A stretch of 16,586 bases of DNA from JAFLUQ01 sp964551215. Lineage in GTDB: Bacteria; Bacillota; Clostridia; UMGS1883. Location: assembly GCA_964551215.1 (NCBI GenBank), contig CAZKBV010000036.1:1-16586 (forward strand), in the 5' to 3' direction. Each line of letters opens with the position of its first letter. Position 1 is the stretch's first letter. Under the pieces are notes generated by a model. That model saw only the letters and a list, made by a program, of their open reading frames with translations. It made no database searches and was not told the origin of the DNA. This document shows, in pieces, positions 1 to 6,359 of the stretch. Both the position numbers and the translations under genes were made by a program.

Positions 1-28
1 TAAAACAAGCCTTTAAAGAGGCGGCGCG

Positions 29-45
29 TCCGCTTGGGTTATACA
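29..45 (+). repeat. 17-nt dispersed motif, copy 1
   Basis: TCCGCTTGGGTTATACA matches 13211-13227 at 16 of 17 positions (one G/A difference). It lies in non-coding sequence before the first gene. Upstream is a small GCCT/AGGC stem (10-23). The rest of 1-126 shows no gene, only an AT-rich stretch with a TATGCGCATA palindrome. Function unknown; two copies are too few to call a repeat family firmly. Confidence 0.4.
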
Positions 46-126
46 TAATTTTTATCATATGCGCATAATTATTTTTCCTCTTTTTAATGCAAATTCTACA
101 AAAATTATAAAAGCCGAAAAAAGGAC

Positions 127-155
127 TTTACTAATCGGGGATTTTGTTGTAAAAT
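127..155 (+). promoter_or_regulatory. Candidate sigma-A-type promoter of the substrate-binding protein gene
   Basis: TTTACT (127-132) and TAAAAT (150-155) are separated by exactly 17 bases. Transcription would start near 162, giving a leader of about 25 bases that contains the AAGGAG ribosome binding site at 173-178. The -35 box is only a partial match to TTGACA. Confidence 0.45.
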
Positions 156-187
156 AATTAAGAATTATTTTTAAGGAGATGTAAACA

Positions 188-1021
188 ATGAAAAAATTTC
201 TTACCCTTATGCTGGTAATCGCCCTTGCCTTCGCTTTTGGTGCCTGCGGCAAAGAGGAAGTTATCGTTAACGATGACGCGCAAGATGTCGTGGAAGGCTT
301 GGAGGACAACGTCGCTCCCCTGCTTCCCGAAACTCTTAAGCTGGGGCTTGACGCTTCCTTCCCGCCCATGGGCTTTGAGGACGAAAACGGCGAAATCGTA
401 GGCTTCGACATCGACCTCGCGAAGGCTGTATGCGACTACTATGGAATAGAGCTGGAATGTATTCCCATCGAATGGGACAACAAGGACGCCGAGCTTCAGT
501 CCGGCAACATCGACTGCATCTGGAACGGTCTTACCATTACCGACGAAAGACTTGAAGCTTACTGCATGAGCCGTCCTTACCTCGCAAACCGTCAGGTTGT
601 GGTTGTTCCCGAAGGCAGCGCAATCAAATCTCTCAGTGACCTTGCGGGCAAGAGGGTTGCCCTTCAGAGCGATTCCTCCGCTTCCGAGGCGCTCATGGCC
701 AATGAGGAGGTATATTCCTCTATAAGCGAAGTCGTAGAGCTGCTGGATAACCTCACCGCCATTATGGATCTTCAGTCCGGCAATGTGGACGCCGTAATCA
801 TGGACGAGGTTGTGGCCCGCTATGTTATCGAGAAAAGCGGCGAGCCGGTTGTGATTCTTGACGAGAGCCTTGCTCCCGAGGAGTACGGCATAGGCTTCGC
901 AAAGGAAAACACGGAGCTTTGCAAGGCGGTTGAGGACGCTCTTTCCGCCCTTAAGGAGGACGGCACTCTCAAAAAGATTTCCGAAAAGTGGTTCGGCGAG
1001 GATAAGATTATTTTTGAATAA
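188..1021 (+). CDS. Amino acid ABC transporter substrate-binding lipoprotein (SBP family 3)
   Basis: A 277-residue extracellular solute receptor of the polar-amino-acid family (FliY/TcyA/GlnH type), expected to bind an amino acid outside the membrane and hand it to an ABC permease. It has a basic start (MKK), a hydrophobic signal segment (residues 4-18) and a lipobox-like FGAC with the lipidated cysteine at Cys20; Phe at -3 is slightly atypical. Family signatures are the LKLGLDASFPPMGFEDENG opening, GFDIDLAKAV, the ligand-contacting NGLTITDERLEAY region and the YGIGFAKEN near the C terminus. The start at 188 has AAGGAG nine bases upstream. A terminator follows directly and no permease or ATPase gene of an amino-acid importer is next to it, so it is an orphan receptor or is shared with a transporter elsewhere. 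The exact ligand cannot be read from the sequence. Confidence 0.9.
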   Translation: MKKFLTLMLVIALAFAFGACGKEEVIVNDDAQDVVEGLEDNVAPLLPETLKLGLDASFPPMGFEDENGEIVGFDIDLAKAVCDYYGIELECIPIEWDNKDAELQSGNIDCIWNGLTITDERLEAYCMSRPYLANRQVVVVPEGSAIKSLSDLAGKRVALQSDSSASEALMANEEVYSSISEVVELLDNLTAIMDLQSGNVDAVIMDEVVARYVIEKSGEPVVILDESLAPEEYGIGFAKENTELCKAVEDALSALKEDGTLKKISEKWFGEDKIIFE

Positions 1022-1048
1022 TTTCTGAGAACATTTACATATTTTCGC

Positions 1049-1088
1049 GGCGGAGGCGGATTGCGGATTTTGCCTCCGCCATTCTTTT
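1049..1088 (+). terminator. Intrinsic terminator after the substrate-binding protein gene
   Basis: A perfect 9-bp GC stem, GGCGGAGGC (1049-1057) with GCCTCCGCC (1072-1080), is followed by ATTCTTTT. It lies 28 bases past the stop codon and makes the upstream gene monocistronic. Confidence 0.7.
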
Positions 1089-1207
1089 GGGCAAAACGAG
1101 GCGTTACCTTTGTATGTATATTCTCACGGCGGCGAAGCGCGGCCCTTATTTAGTAAAATCTTACAAAAATTTTAATAAAAATTTGTAGTATTTGAACATA
1201 TTTTATC

Positions 1208-1236
1208 TTGCGCGGAAAACGCAAAATGGCTATAAT
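1208..1236 (+). promoter_or_regulatory. Strong candidate promoter upstream of the AAA+ ATPase gene
   Basis: TTGCGC (1208-1213), a 17-base spacer and a perfect TATAAT (1231-1236). AT-rich sequence directly upstream (1160-1205), including a TACAAA/TTTGTA dyad at 1162-1187, could act as an UP element. The predicted start near 1243 leaves a leader of about 107 bases before the ATPase start codon. The 1022-1349 gap thus holds a terminator, this promoter and the leader hairpin at 1292-1321, but no recognised gene. Confidence 0.6.
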
Positions 1237-1291
1237 ATAAATGTACTCGATGAGAGTATTAAAACTTTTTTCATTTTCCCTCCTTTTTAGT

Positions 1292-1321
1292 GGCAGACCG
1301 AAGTTGTCTGTCATTTTTTTT
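1292..1321 (+). terminator. Terminator-like hairpin in the ATPase leader (attenuator or small-RNA end)
   Basis: GGCAGAC (1292-1298) pairs with GTCTGTC (1306-1312), including one G-U pair, over a 7-base loop. The stem is followed by A and eight Ts (1314-1321). It sits between the promoter at 1208-1236 and the start codon at 1350, with no gene between, so it would stop transcripts at about 79 nt. It could be an attenuator or the 3' end of a small RNA. No antiterminator pairing was found with confidence. Confidence 0.5.
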
Positions 1322-1349
1322 GCGAAGCGGGGGAAGCGGAGGTATAATC

Positions 1350-2543
1350 ATGTATAAATACAACGGCCTGTTATTAAAGCTGAACACGCTTACGGTGTTC
1401 AGGGATATCCTCAGTGAAAAGCCCATAAAAAAGCTGACGGAGCTTTTCGCCTGCGAGGACTGGGACAAGCATAGGCTTGCGGAGCTTTACTGCGGCTTTG
1501 TAAACGAGCTGTACGGCTTCGGCGAAAGCCTCGCCGGTTGGATATCGGACTATATATCAAAGGACGAAAACGCCTACGTAAAGTGTATTATTTCCGGCAG
1601 AAAGCCCGGGAAGCTCATAAAGGAAAGTGTGGAGCGGGAGCTCAAAATTCTCGGAGAGCTGTCGGCTCTCGACTGCGGCGAGCTTATCCGCGAAATCGGG
1701 GCGGAGCTTCCTCTCCCGAGGTGGGAAACCGAAAGCATAGACATAGCCGCCGTATACCGTCGGCGCATAAGGGAAATTCCTACAAAGGGCTACGGCGTTT
1801 TTGCCAAATACCATATGTTCACCGTGGATGAAAACGGTCTTGTTCCCGTCCGCCGACCCGACCCTCAGAGTCTCGGCTCCCTTTACGGCTACGAAAAGGA
1901 AAGAGCCGTTGTGATAAAAAACACAATGGCTCTCATAGAGGGGAAAAGCGCCAACAACTGCCTTCTTTACGGAGACGCCGGCACAGGCAAAAGCAGCACC
2001 GTCAAGGCCGTGGCAAACGCTTTTAAAGACAAGGGAGTGCGCCTTATAGAGGTAAAGAAAAAACAGCTTTACCTTCTTCCCTCGATTATGGATGAACTGG
2101 AGGGCAGTCCCCTTAAATATATTATTTTCATCGACGACCTGAGCTTTTCCCAAAACGACGGCGATTTCGCCGCCCTTAAAGCGATTCTCGAAGGAAGCGT
2201 CGGAAGTCGGGGGAAAAACATTGTCGTTTACGCCACAAGCAACCGCCGCCACCTCATCAAGGAAAGCATGGACGACAGGCAGGGAGACGACATACACCTT
2301 TCCGACACCATTCAGGAGCTTAAAAGCCTTTCCGCCCGCTTCGGACTGACCGTAACCTTTATGCGTCCGGAAAAGGATTTGTATCTCGAAATAGTTGAAA
2401 ATCTCGCGAAAGAATATAACATCGTCATGGACAAACAGACGCTGTTCGTAAAGGCGGAGGCTCACGCCATAAGAAACGGCGGAAGAAGCCCCCGCGCCGC
2501 AAAGCAGTTTATCGAAATGCTCTCCGACGGAGTTGTGCAGTAA
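1350..2543 (+). CDS. DUF815-type AAA+ ATPase
   Basis: A cytosolic P-loop ATPase of 397 residues resembling the DUF815 family of AAA+ proteins, whose cellular role is not established. The first 190 residues form a helical N-terminal region. The ATPase core follows with Walker A GDAGTGKSS (208-216, Lys214), Walker B YIIFIDDLSF (about 257-266, Asp262/Asp263), a sensor-like ATSNRRHL, the SLSARFGLTVTF segment and a C-terminal GRSPRAAKQF that likely supplies a sensor-2 Arg. The start at 1350 is preferred over the in-frame ATG at 1290 because GGAGGT lies at 1338-1343, and because 1290 falls inside the leader hairpin region and would add a non-family extension. It is transcribed alone and converges on the HxlR gene. 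Confidence 0.85.
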   Translation: MYKYNGLLLKLNTLTVFRDILSEKPIKKLTELFACEDWDKHRLAELYCGFVNELYGFGESLAGWISDYISKDENAYVKCIISGRKPGKLIKESVERELKILGELSALDCGELIREIGAELPLPRWETESIDIAAVYRRRIREIPTKGYGVFAKYHMFTVDENGLVPVRRPDPQSLGSLYGYEKERAVVIKNTMALIEGKSANNCLLYGDAGTGKSSTVKAVANAFKDKGVRLIEVKKKQLYLLPSIMDELEGSPLKYIIFIDDLSFSQNDGDFAALKAILEGSVGSRGKNIVVYATSNRRHLIKESMDDRQGDDIHLSDTIQELKSLSARFGLTVTFMRPEKDLYLEIVENLAKEYNIVMDKQTLFVKAEAHAIRNGGRSPRAAKQFIEMLSDGVVQ

Positions 2544-2571
2544 AATAAAGTAAATTCCGTCTTTTATTTAC
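2541..2571. terminator. Weak AT-rich hairpin between convergent genes
   Basis: Sequence overlapping the ATPase stop codon (AAAATAAAG) can pair imperfectly with CTTTTATTTA at 2561-2570. It could serve both convergent genes, but the stem needs bulges and is AT only. Confidence 0.25.
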
Positions 2572-2627
2572 ATGGGCGGGGCCGTATCATAAATCCCTAC
2601 GAAGCCCCGAATGTCCCGTGGCGGCCA

Positions 2628-2987
2628 TTAATTACACTTTGAATTATCACAGCCGCAGCCGCAATTATGCTCGCTGCCCCAGCGGCACATATCTATAAGT
2701 ATAGGCGAAAGGCTCTCGCCCTTTTCCGTAAGGAAATATTCCGTCTTTGGCGGAACCACGGGGTACACCTTTCGTCCGATAAGCTCATCCTTTTCAAGCT
2801 CGCGGAGCTGCTGGGTGAGCATTTTTGCCGTGGCTTGGGGGATAAGCCGCTGAAGCTGGCTGAAACGCAGGGTTTTTCCTATAAGGTGCCAAAGTATTAT
2901 TGCCTTGTATTTCCCCCCTATAAGACCGATAGTTCCCTCTATAGGGCAGCCGGGGCCGCCACATTCGCGCTTACATTCCTTAAGCAT
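2628..2987 (-). CDS. HxlR-family winged-helix regulator, cysteine-rich
   Basis: A 119-residue DNA-binding regulator of the HxlR/YodB family. Family landmarks are CPIEGTIGLIGGKYKAIILWHL (14-35), the recognition-helix region RFSQLQRLIPQATAKMLTQQLRELE (41-65) and the wing PPKTEYFLTEKG (79-90). HxlR proteins often sense oxidants or electrophiles through one N-terminal cysteine, here Cys14. This one has eight cysteines (5, 9, 14, 101, 109, 111, 113, 118), with a CGCGC run plus Cys118 in the tail, suggesting metal binding or redox sensing. The start at 2987 is chosen over 3053 because AAAGGGAG lies about nine bases upstream and the longer form adds a non-family extension. No target gene is directly attached. 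Confidence 0.85.
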   Translation of the reverse strand: MLKECKRECGGPGCPIEGTIGLIGGKYKAIILWHLIGKTLRFSQLQRLIPQATAKMLTQQLRELEKDELIGRKVYPVVPPKTEYFLTEKGESLSPILIDMCRWGSEHNCGCGCDNSKCN

Positions 2988-3146
2988 TATGTAAAACTCC
3001 CTTTCTTTGACAGGGCGGCTCCGGAACCCGTTTTGAGCAAGGCAAATGAACAAGATCGCTTCGCGAGAAGGTTTAACGCGGCACAGACGGCTATGTTCGT
3101 TTTTTCACGCAAGGGCTTTAGAGTCGGCCATAGTTTCTAAATAGAT

Positions 3147-3176
3147 AGTATATTACTTTTAAGTGCGTTCTTGCAA
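3147..3176 (-). promoter_or_regulatory. Candidate HxlR promoter with an overlapping dyad operator
   Basis: Read on the minus strand: TTGCAA (3176-3171), 18 bases, TATACT (3152-3147). The -10 box overlaps a perfect short dyad, AGTA-TAT-TACT (3147-3157), with a second dyad ACTT-TT-AAGT at 3155-3164. These are plausible autoregulatory sites for the HxlR protein. The leader to the start at 2987 would be about 150 bases. Confidence 0.45.
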
Positions 3177-3199
3177 TATGGAAAACTATTTGTTATAAT
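3171..3199 (+). promoter_or_regulatory. Consensus promoter facing gpr and the hairpin element
   Basis: TTGCAA (3171-3176), a 17-base spacer and a perfect TATAAT (3194-3199). The start would be near 3206, leaving about 215 bases before gpr that consist mostly of the hairpin element 3236-3393. The -35 hexamer is palindromic and is also the -35 of the minus-strand HxlR promoter. No convincing sigma-G/sigma-F type boxes were seen before gpr. Confidence 0.55.
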
Positions 3200-3235
3200 T
3201 GTAACATAAAGAGATAAATATTTCAAGCTGCGGAG

Positions 3236-3393
3236 CATAAAATTTTTCTCCCTCGGAAAAATAATTTAAACAGGCTGCTTAGGAAAATAATTTTTATTAC
3301 ACACAAAATATATTCCAATAAAAATTATTTTCCGTAAGCGTCAGCGCCCGATGCGGAAGGGGACTGCGGGGGGAACCGCCCCCCGCAGTCCCC
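3236..3393 (+). repeat. Modular multi-hairpin element, copy 1
   Basis: Parts in order: CATAAAATTT starting an imperfect hairpin (about 3240-3267); a perfect 17-bp AT-rich stem (3282-3298 with 3317-3333, 18-base loop); a 21-base linker, GTAAGCGT through CGATGC (3334-3354); and a perfect 15-bp G/C stem (3359-3373 with 3379-3393, loop AACCG). The last stem has no T-run after it, so it is not a typical terminator. The same order recurs at 6202-6349. It occupies the gpr leader and could be a structured RNA or a mobile palindromic repeat. Confidence 0.75.
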
Positions 3394-3421
3394 CGCAAGA
3401 AAATTGTGGGAGGAAAATTTT

Positions 3422-4348
3422 ATGATACGTACCGATTTGGCAATGGAAACAAAGGAAATGCGGGGCGGAAATATAAGCGGAGTCATAAGCCGGACGCGGG
3501 AAAAATCCGGCGGAGCCGTCACCACCGTGGAGATTACAACCGCCGAAGGGGCGCGGTCTATGGGAAGACCCATCGGAGCTTACGTCACCATTGAAGCGGA
3601 GGATATCTCCGGCTCGGAGGGCAGAAAGGCCGCCGCGAGGCTTCTTAAAGACGAGCTTTCCCTTATGCTTGAAGGAAAGAAAGCGGAAAAGGTGCTTGTT
3701 GTGGGCTTAGGGAACCACCTTATGACTCCGGACAGCATCGGCGTAAGCGCGGCGGAAAATATATTTGTCACCCGTCATCTTAGGGAGCATATGCCCGAGG
3801 AATTCGGCGGCGCCCGCTGTGTAAGCGCAATCGTCCCGGGGGTTCTTGGTCTTACGGGCATCGAAACCGGCGAAACCGTAAGTGCCGTGGCGGACAAAAT
3901 CAAGCCCGACCTTATTATTGCCGCCGACGCTCTGGCCTCGCGAAGCTTGAGCCGTATTGGCCGCACCTTTCAGCTTACCGACACGGGCATAAGCCCCGGA
4001 AGCGGCGTAGGCAACAGCCGCAAGGAGCTTTCGGAAAAAACTCTGGGCGTTCCCGTCATTGCCGTAGGGGTGCCAATGGTTGCGGACGCGGCCACCGTCG
4101 CGGACGACGCCATACGCTGTGTTATGGATAAAATGAAGGATGACGCCGGAGACGAGACGCTGAAAATGCTTAAATCTCTGGAGGACAACGACCGCTACGC
4201 CGTCATATACGAGGCTTTGGAGCCTAACGCCGCCAATATGTTCGTAACCCCCAAGGACGTGGACGCGATTGCCGACCGTGTTTCGGAAATTCTCAGGGAC
4301 GGAATAAACGGCGCCCTTCACGGGGATAAATACAAAATATTTTATTGA
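3422..4348 (+). CDS. gpr: Germination protease GPR (spore endopeptidase)
   Basis: A 308-residue aspartic-type endopeptidase (family A25) that degrades small acid-soluble spore proteins during germination. It shows the RTDLAME self-processing motif at residues 3-9, VVGLGNHLMTPDSIG with a conserved Asp, ENIFVTRHL, PDLIIAADALASRS, and TDTGISPGSGVGNSRKELSEKTLGVPVIAVGVP as successive blocks. It is shorter than the Bacillus enzymes (about 370 residues). Its propeptide before the processing motif is only a few residues. The start at 3422 has GGGAGGA eight bases upstream; the in-frame ATG at 3404 lacks such a site. In well-studied spore formers gpr is made in the forespore; here the visible promoter (3171-3199) looks vegetative. 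The gene is strong evidence for an endospore-former. Confidence 0.95.
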   Translation: MIRTDLAMETKEMRGGNISGVISRTREKSGGAVTTVEITTAEGARSMGRPIGAYVTIEAEDISGSEGRKAAARLLKDELSLMLEGKKAEKVLVVGLGNHLMTPDSIGVSAAENIFVTRHLREHMPEEFGGARCVSAIVPGVLGLTGIETGETVSAVADKIKPDLIIAADALASRSLSRIGRTFQLTDTGISPGSGVGNSRKELSEKTLGVPVIAVGVPMVADAATVADDAIRCVMDKMKDDAGDETLKMLKSLEDNDRYAVIYEALEPNAANMFVTPKDVDAIADRVSEILRDGINGALHGDKYKIFY

Positions 4349-4364
4349 GTTTTGAAAAATAGTA

Positions 4365-4393
4365 TTGCATTAATTGTCAATTTGTGCTATGCT
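4365..4393 (+). promoter_or_regulatory. Candidate promoter of nifS-nifU
   Basis: TTGCAT (4365-4370), 17 bases, TATGCT (4388-4393), with an alternative TATAGT at 4393-4398. The spacer contains ATTGCATTAATTGTCAAT, whose ATTG/CAAT ends form a weak dyad that might bind an Rrf2/IscR-type regulator. The gap between gpr and nifS is only 72 bases. Confidence 0.4.
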
Positions 4394-4420
4394 ATAGTTT
4401 ACTGAAAGAAGGTGTTTTAC

Positions 4421-5587
4421 GTGGTTTATTTTGACAATGCGGCAACCACGAGGGTAAAAAAAGAGGTTTTGGAGGCGATGCTCCCCGTGTTTACGGAAAA
4501 TTTCGGCAATGCCTCGTCCACATATACGACCCCCGGTCAGGAAGCCCGATACGCTCTCACCAATGCGAGACAGACCGTAGCCTCCGCCTTCAACGCAGAT
4601 GAAAGGGAAATCTATTTCACCGCCGGCGGAAGCGAAAGCGACAACTGGGCAATTAAGGGCTACGCTCTTAAAAACAGAGCAAAGGGCAACCACATTATCA
4701 CGACAACAGTGGAGCATCACGCCGTGCTTCACACTTGTGAATTTCTTGAAAAGAACGGCTTCGAGGTGACCTATGTTCCCGTTGACGGCGACGGCTATGT
4801 TCACCCCGAGGAAATCGAAAAGGCAATTAAGGACAACACCATTCTGGTGTCCGTAATGTACGCCAACAACGAAATCGGCACAATCAACCCCATCAAGGAA
4901 ATAGGCGCCCTCTGCCATAGCAGGGGAATCGTCTTTCACACGGACGCGGTCCAGGCGGCGGGAGCCGTTCCCATTGACGTCAAGGATCAAAACATTGATA
5001 TGCTCTCCATTTCGGGGCATAAGTTCCACGGTCCCAAGGGAATAGGCGCACTTTACGTAAAAAAGGGAATACGCCTTGACAACCTTATTCACGGCGGCGC
5101 ACAGGAAAGCGGCAAACGCGCCGGCACCGAAAACGTCCCCGGCGCGGTAGGCCTTGCGGCGGCTCTTAAGCTGGCTACCCAACACATGGAGGAAAAGACG
5201 GTTAAGCTTACCGCCATGCGGGATAAGCTTATAAATACCATACTTAAGGAAATCCCCTACACCCGCCTTAACGGACACCCCACAAAAAGGCTCCCCAACA
5301 ATGTAAGTATCTGCTTCAGATATATCGAGGGGGAATCTCTTCTGCTCAGCCTTGATATGCTGGGATATGTGGTTTCCAGCGGAAGCGCCTGCACATCAGG
5401 CTCTTTGGATCCGTCCCATGTGCTTCTGGCAATAGGCCTGCCCCATGAAATTGCTCACGGCTCCATGAGAGTGAGTCTCAGCGACGAAAACACAATGGAC
5501 GAGGTTGATTCCTTTTTGAAGGAGCTTCCGGTTATTGTTCAGCGGCTCAGAAATATGTCGCCGCTTTATGAAGGAGTTGAAAAGTAA
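4421..5587 (+). CDS. nifS: Cysteine desulfurase (NifS/IscS type)
   Basis: A 388-residue PLP enzyme that takes sulfur from L-cysteine and passes it as persulfide to the scaffold encoded next. Motifs are YFDNAATT at the N terminus, TAGGSESDN, EHHAV (PLP-stacking His about 99), HTDAVQAAG, the PLP lysine in SGHKFHGPKG (Lys201) and the persulfide cysteine in SSGSACTSG (Cys324), followed by PSHVLLAIG. The GTG at 4421 is preferred: AGAAGG ends eight bases before it and the protein begins MVYFDNAATT as in the family. A GTG at 4412 overlaps that ribosome site. The stop overlaps the next start (TAATG), implying translational coupling. This is the iron-sulfur housekeeping type rather than a selenocysteine lyase, judged from the NifU partner. 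Confidence 0.95.
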   Translation: MVYFDNAATTRVKKEVLEAMLPVFTENFGNASSTYTTPGQEARYALTNARQTVASAFNADEREIYFTAGGSESDNWAIKGYALKNRAKGNHIITTTVEHHAVLHTCEFLEKNGFEVTYVPVDGDGYVHPEEIEKAIKDNTILVSVMYANNEIGTINPIKEIGALCHSRGIVFHTDAVQAAGAVPIDVKDQNIDMLSISGHKFHGPKGIGALYVKKGIRLDNLIHGGAQESGKRAGTENVPGAVGLAAALKLATQHMEEKTVKLTAMRDKLINTILKEIPYTRLNGHPTKRLPNNVSICFRYIEGESLLLSLDMLGYVVSSGSACTSGSLDPSHVLLAIGLPHEIAHGSMRVSLSDENTMDEVDSFLKELPVIVQRLRNMSPLYEGVEK

Positions 5588-6051
5588 TGAACAACGGAAA
5601 AACATACAGCGATAAGGTTCTCGATCACTTCTCCAATCCGAGAAACGTAGGCGAAATCGAGGACGCAAACGCCGTTGGCACAGTAGGCAATGCCAAGTGC
5701 GGCGATATCATGAAAATGTATATGAAGATTGAGGACGGCATTATTAAGGACGTAAAGTTCAAGACCTTCGGCTGCGGTGCGGCTATTGCCACAAGCTCAA
5801 TGGCTACTGAGCTTGTGAAGGGCAAAAGTATAGACGAAGCTCTGGAGCTGAGTAACAAGGCTGTTATTGAGGCTTTGGACGGCCTTCCTCCGACAAAAAT
5901 CCATTGCAGCGTTCTGGCTGAGGACGCAATAAAGGCGGCCATCGACAACTATTACGAACGCCAAGGCGGAAAAAAGGCGTCCGAAGCCATATGTAACGGC
6001 GACTGTAGCGGCTGTGAGCAGGCTCACGAACACGGCATGGACGAAGAATAA
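5587..6051 (+). CDS. nifU: Iron-sulfur cluster scaffold protein (NifU/IscU N-terminal type)
   Basis: A 154-residue scaffold on which [2Fe-2S] clusters are assembled with sulfur from the upstream desulfurase. The IscU fold signatures are present: YSDKVLDHFSNPRNVG, GNAKCGD (Cys38, Asp40), FGCGAAIATSS (Cys63) and KIHCSVLAEDAI (Cys107), giving the three cluster ligands and the labilising Asp. After the domain (about residue 126) comes a tail with three more cysteines, CNGDCSGC (136, 140, 143), and the HEHG ending, beyond the classic IscU of about 128 residues. The ATG overlaps the nifS stop by one base. A terminator follows at 6071. Confidence 0.93.
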   Translation: MNNGKTYSDKVLDHFSNPRNVGEIEDANAVGTVGNAKCGDIMKMYMKIEDGIIKDVKFKTFGCGAAIATSSMATELVKGKSIDEALELSNKAVIEALDGLPPTKIHCSVLAEDAIKAAIDNYYERQGGKKASEAICNGDCSGCEQAHEHGMDEE

Positions 6052-6070
6052 AAAAATAATTTTTAAAACA

Positions 6071-6126
6071 AACAGACCGATGCGGAACGGCGCTTTGCCA
6101 TTCCTGCTCCGGTCTGTTAATTTTTA
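6071..6126 (+). terminator. Intrinsic terminator after nifS-nifU
   Basis: AACAGACCG (6071-6079) pairs perfectly with CGGTCTGTT (6110-6118), with an inner stem GGAA-CGGC/GCC-ATTCC, and is followed by AATTTTT. It starts 20 bases after the nifU stop. Confidence 0.75.
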
Positions 6127-6172
6127 ACCGCCAAGCGGCTTTTTCTCATTCCCTACAAAAACAAGGGAAAGC

Positions 6173-6194
6173 TCGAAAGGTAACTCCCTTTCGA
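6173..6194 (+). other. Short hairpin upstream of element copy 2
   Basis: TCGAAAGG (6173-6180) pairs perfectly with CCTTTCGA (6187-6194) over a 6-base loop. It lies in the 308-base gap between nifU and mazF, just before the repeated element. No equivalent was seen before copy 1, so it may not belong to the element. There is no gene in this gap. Confidence 0.4.
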
Positions 6195-6201
6195 ATAAAA
6201 A

Positions 6202-6349
6202 CATAAAATTTCAGGGGCGTGCACTTGAAATTTTATACCTTAATCGGGGTAGGAATATAGTTTTTATCGCAATAAAAACTATATTCCGTAAGCGTAAGCG
6301 CCCGATGCTAAAGGGGCCCGAGGGGGAACCGTTCTGGTTTCCCCCTTTA
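6202..6349 (+). repeat. Modular multi-hairpin element, copy 2
   Basis: Same order as 3236-3393: CATAAAATTT starting a perfect 11-bp hairpin (6203-6213 with 6226-6236); TAGGAA opening a perfect 16-bp AT-rich stem (6252-6267 with 6272-6287, loop CGCA); a linker (6288-6308) matching copy 1 at 20 of 21 positions; and a G-rich block sharing GGGG-N5-GGGGG-AACCG. That block folds either as TAAAGGGG with CCCCTTTA (6309-6316/6342-6349) or as GGGGGAACC with GGTTTCCCCC. It sits between the convergent nifU and mazF genes. Confidence 0.75.
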
Positions 6350-6359
6350 GATTGCTTTT

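Noticed and set aside
1250..1357. Possible leader peptide in the ATPase leader
   Set aside because: The ATG at 1250 lacks a ribosome binding site and the frame runs through the hairpin and into the ATPase start, so it is not a credible attenuation peptide.
1557..2465. Long minus-strand frame opposite the ATPase gene
   Set aside because: The plus-strand frame has Walker motifs, a ribosome site and a promoter; the antisense frame has no domain features. The same reasoning removes the long antisense frames under gpr, nifS, alr, nnr and the PBP.
2628..3053. Longer HxlR start at 3053
   Set aside because: The extra 22 residues are not family-like and have no good ribosome site, while the start at 2987 has AAAGGGAG.
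3359..3393. 15-bp GC hairpin as a terminator before gpr
   Set aside because: No T-run follows on the + strand, and it matches the G-rich module of the repeated element instead.
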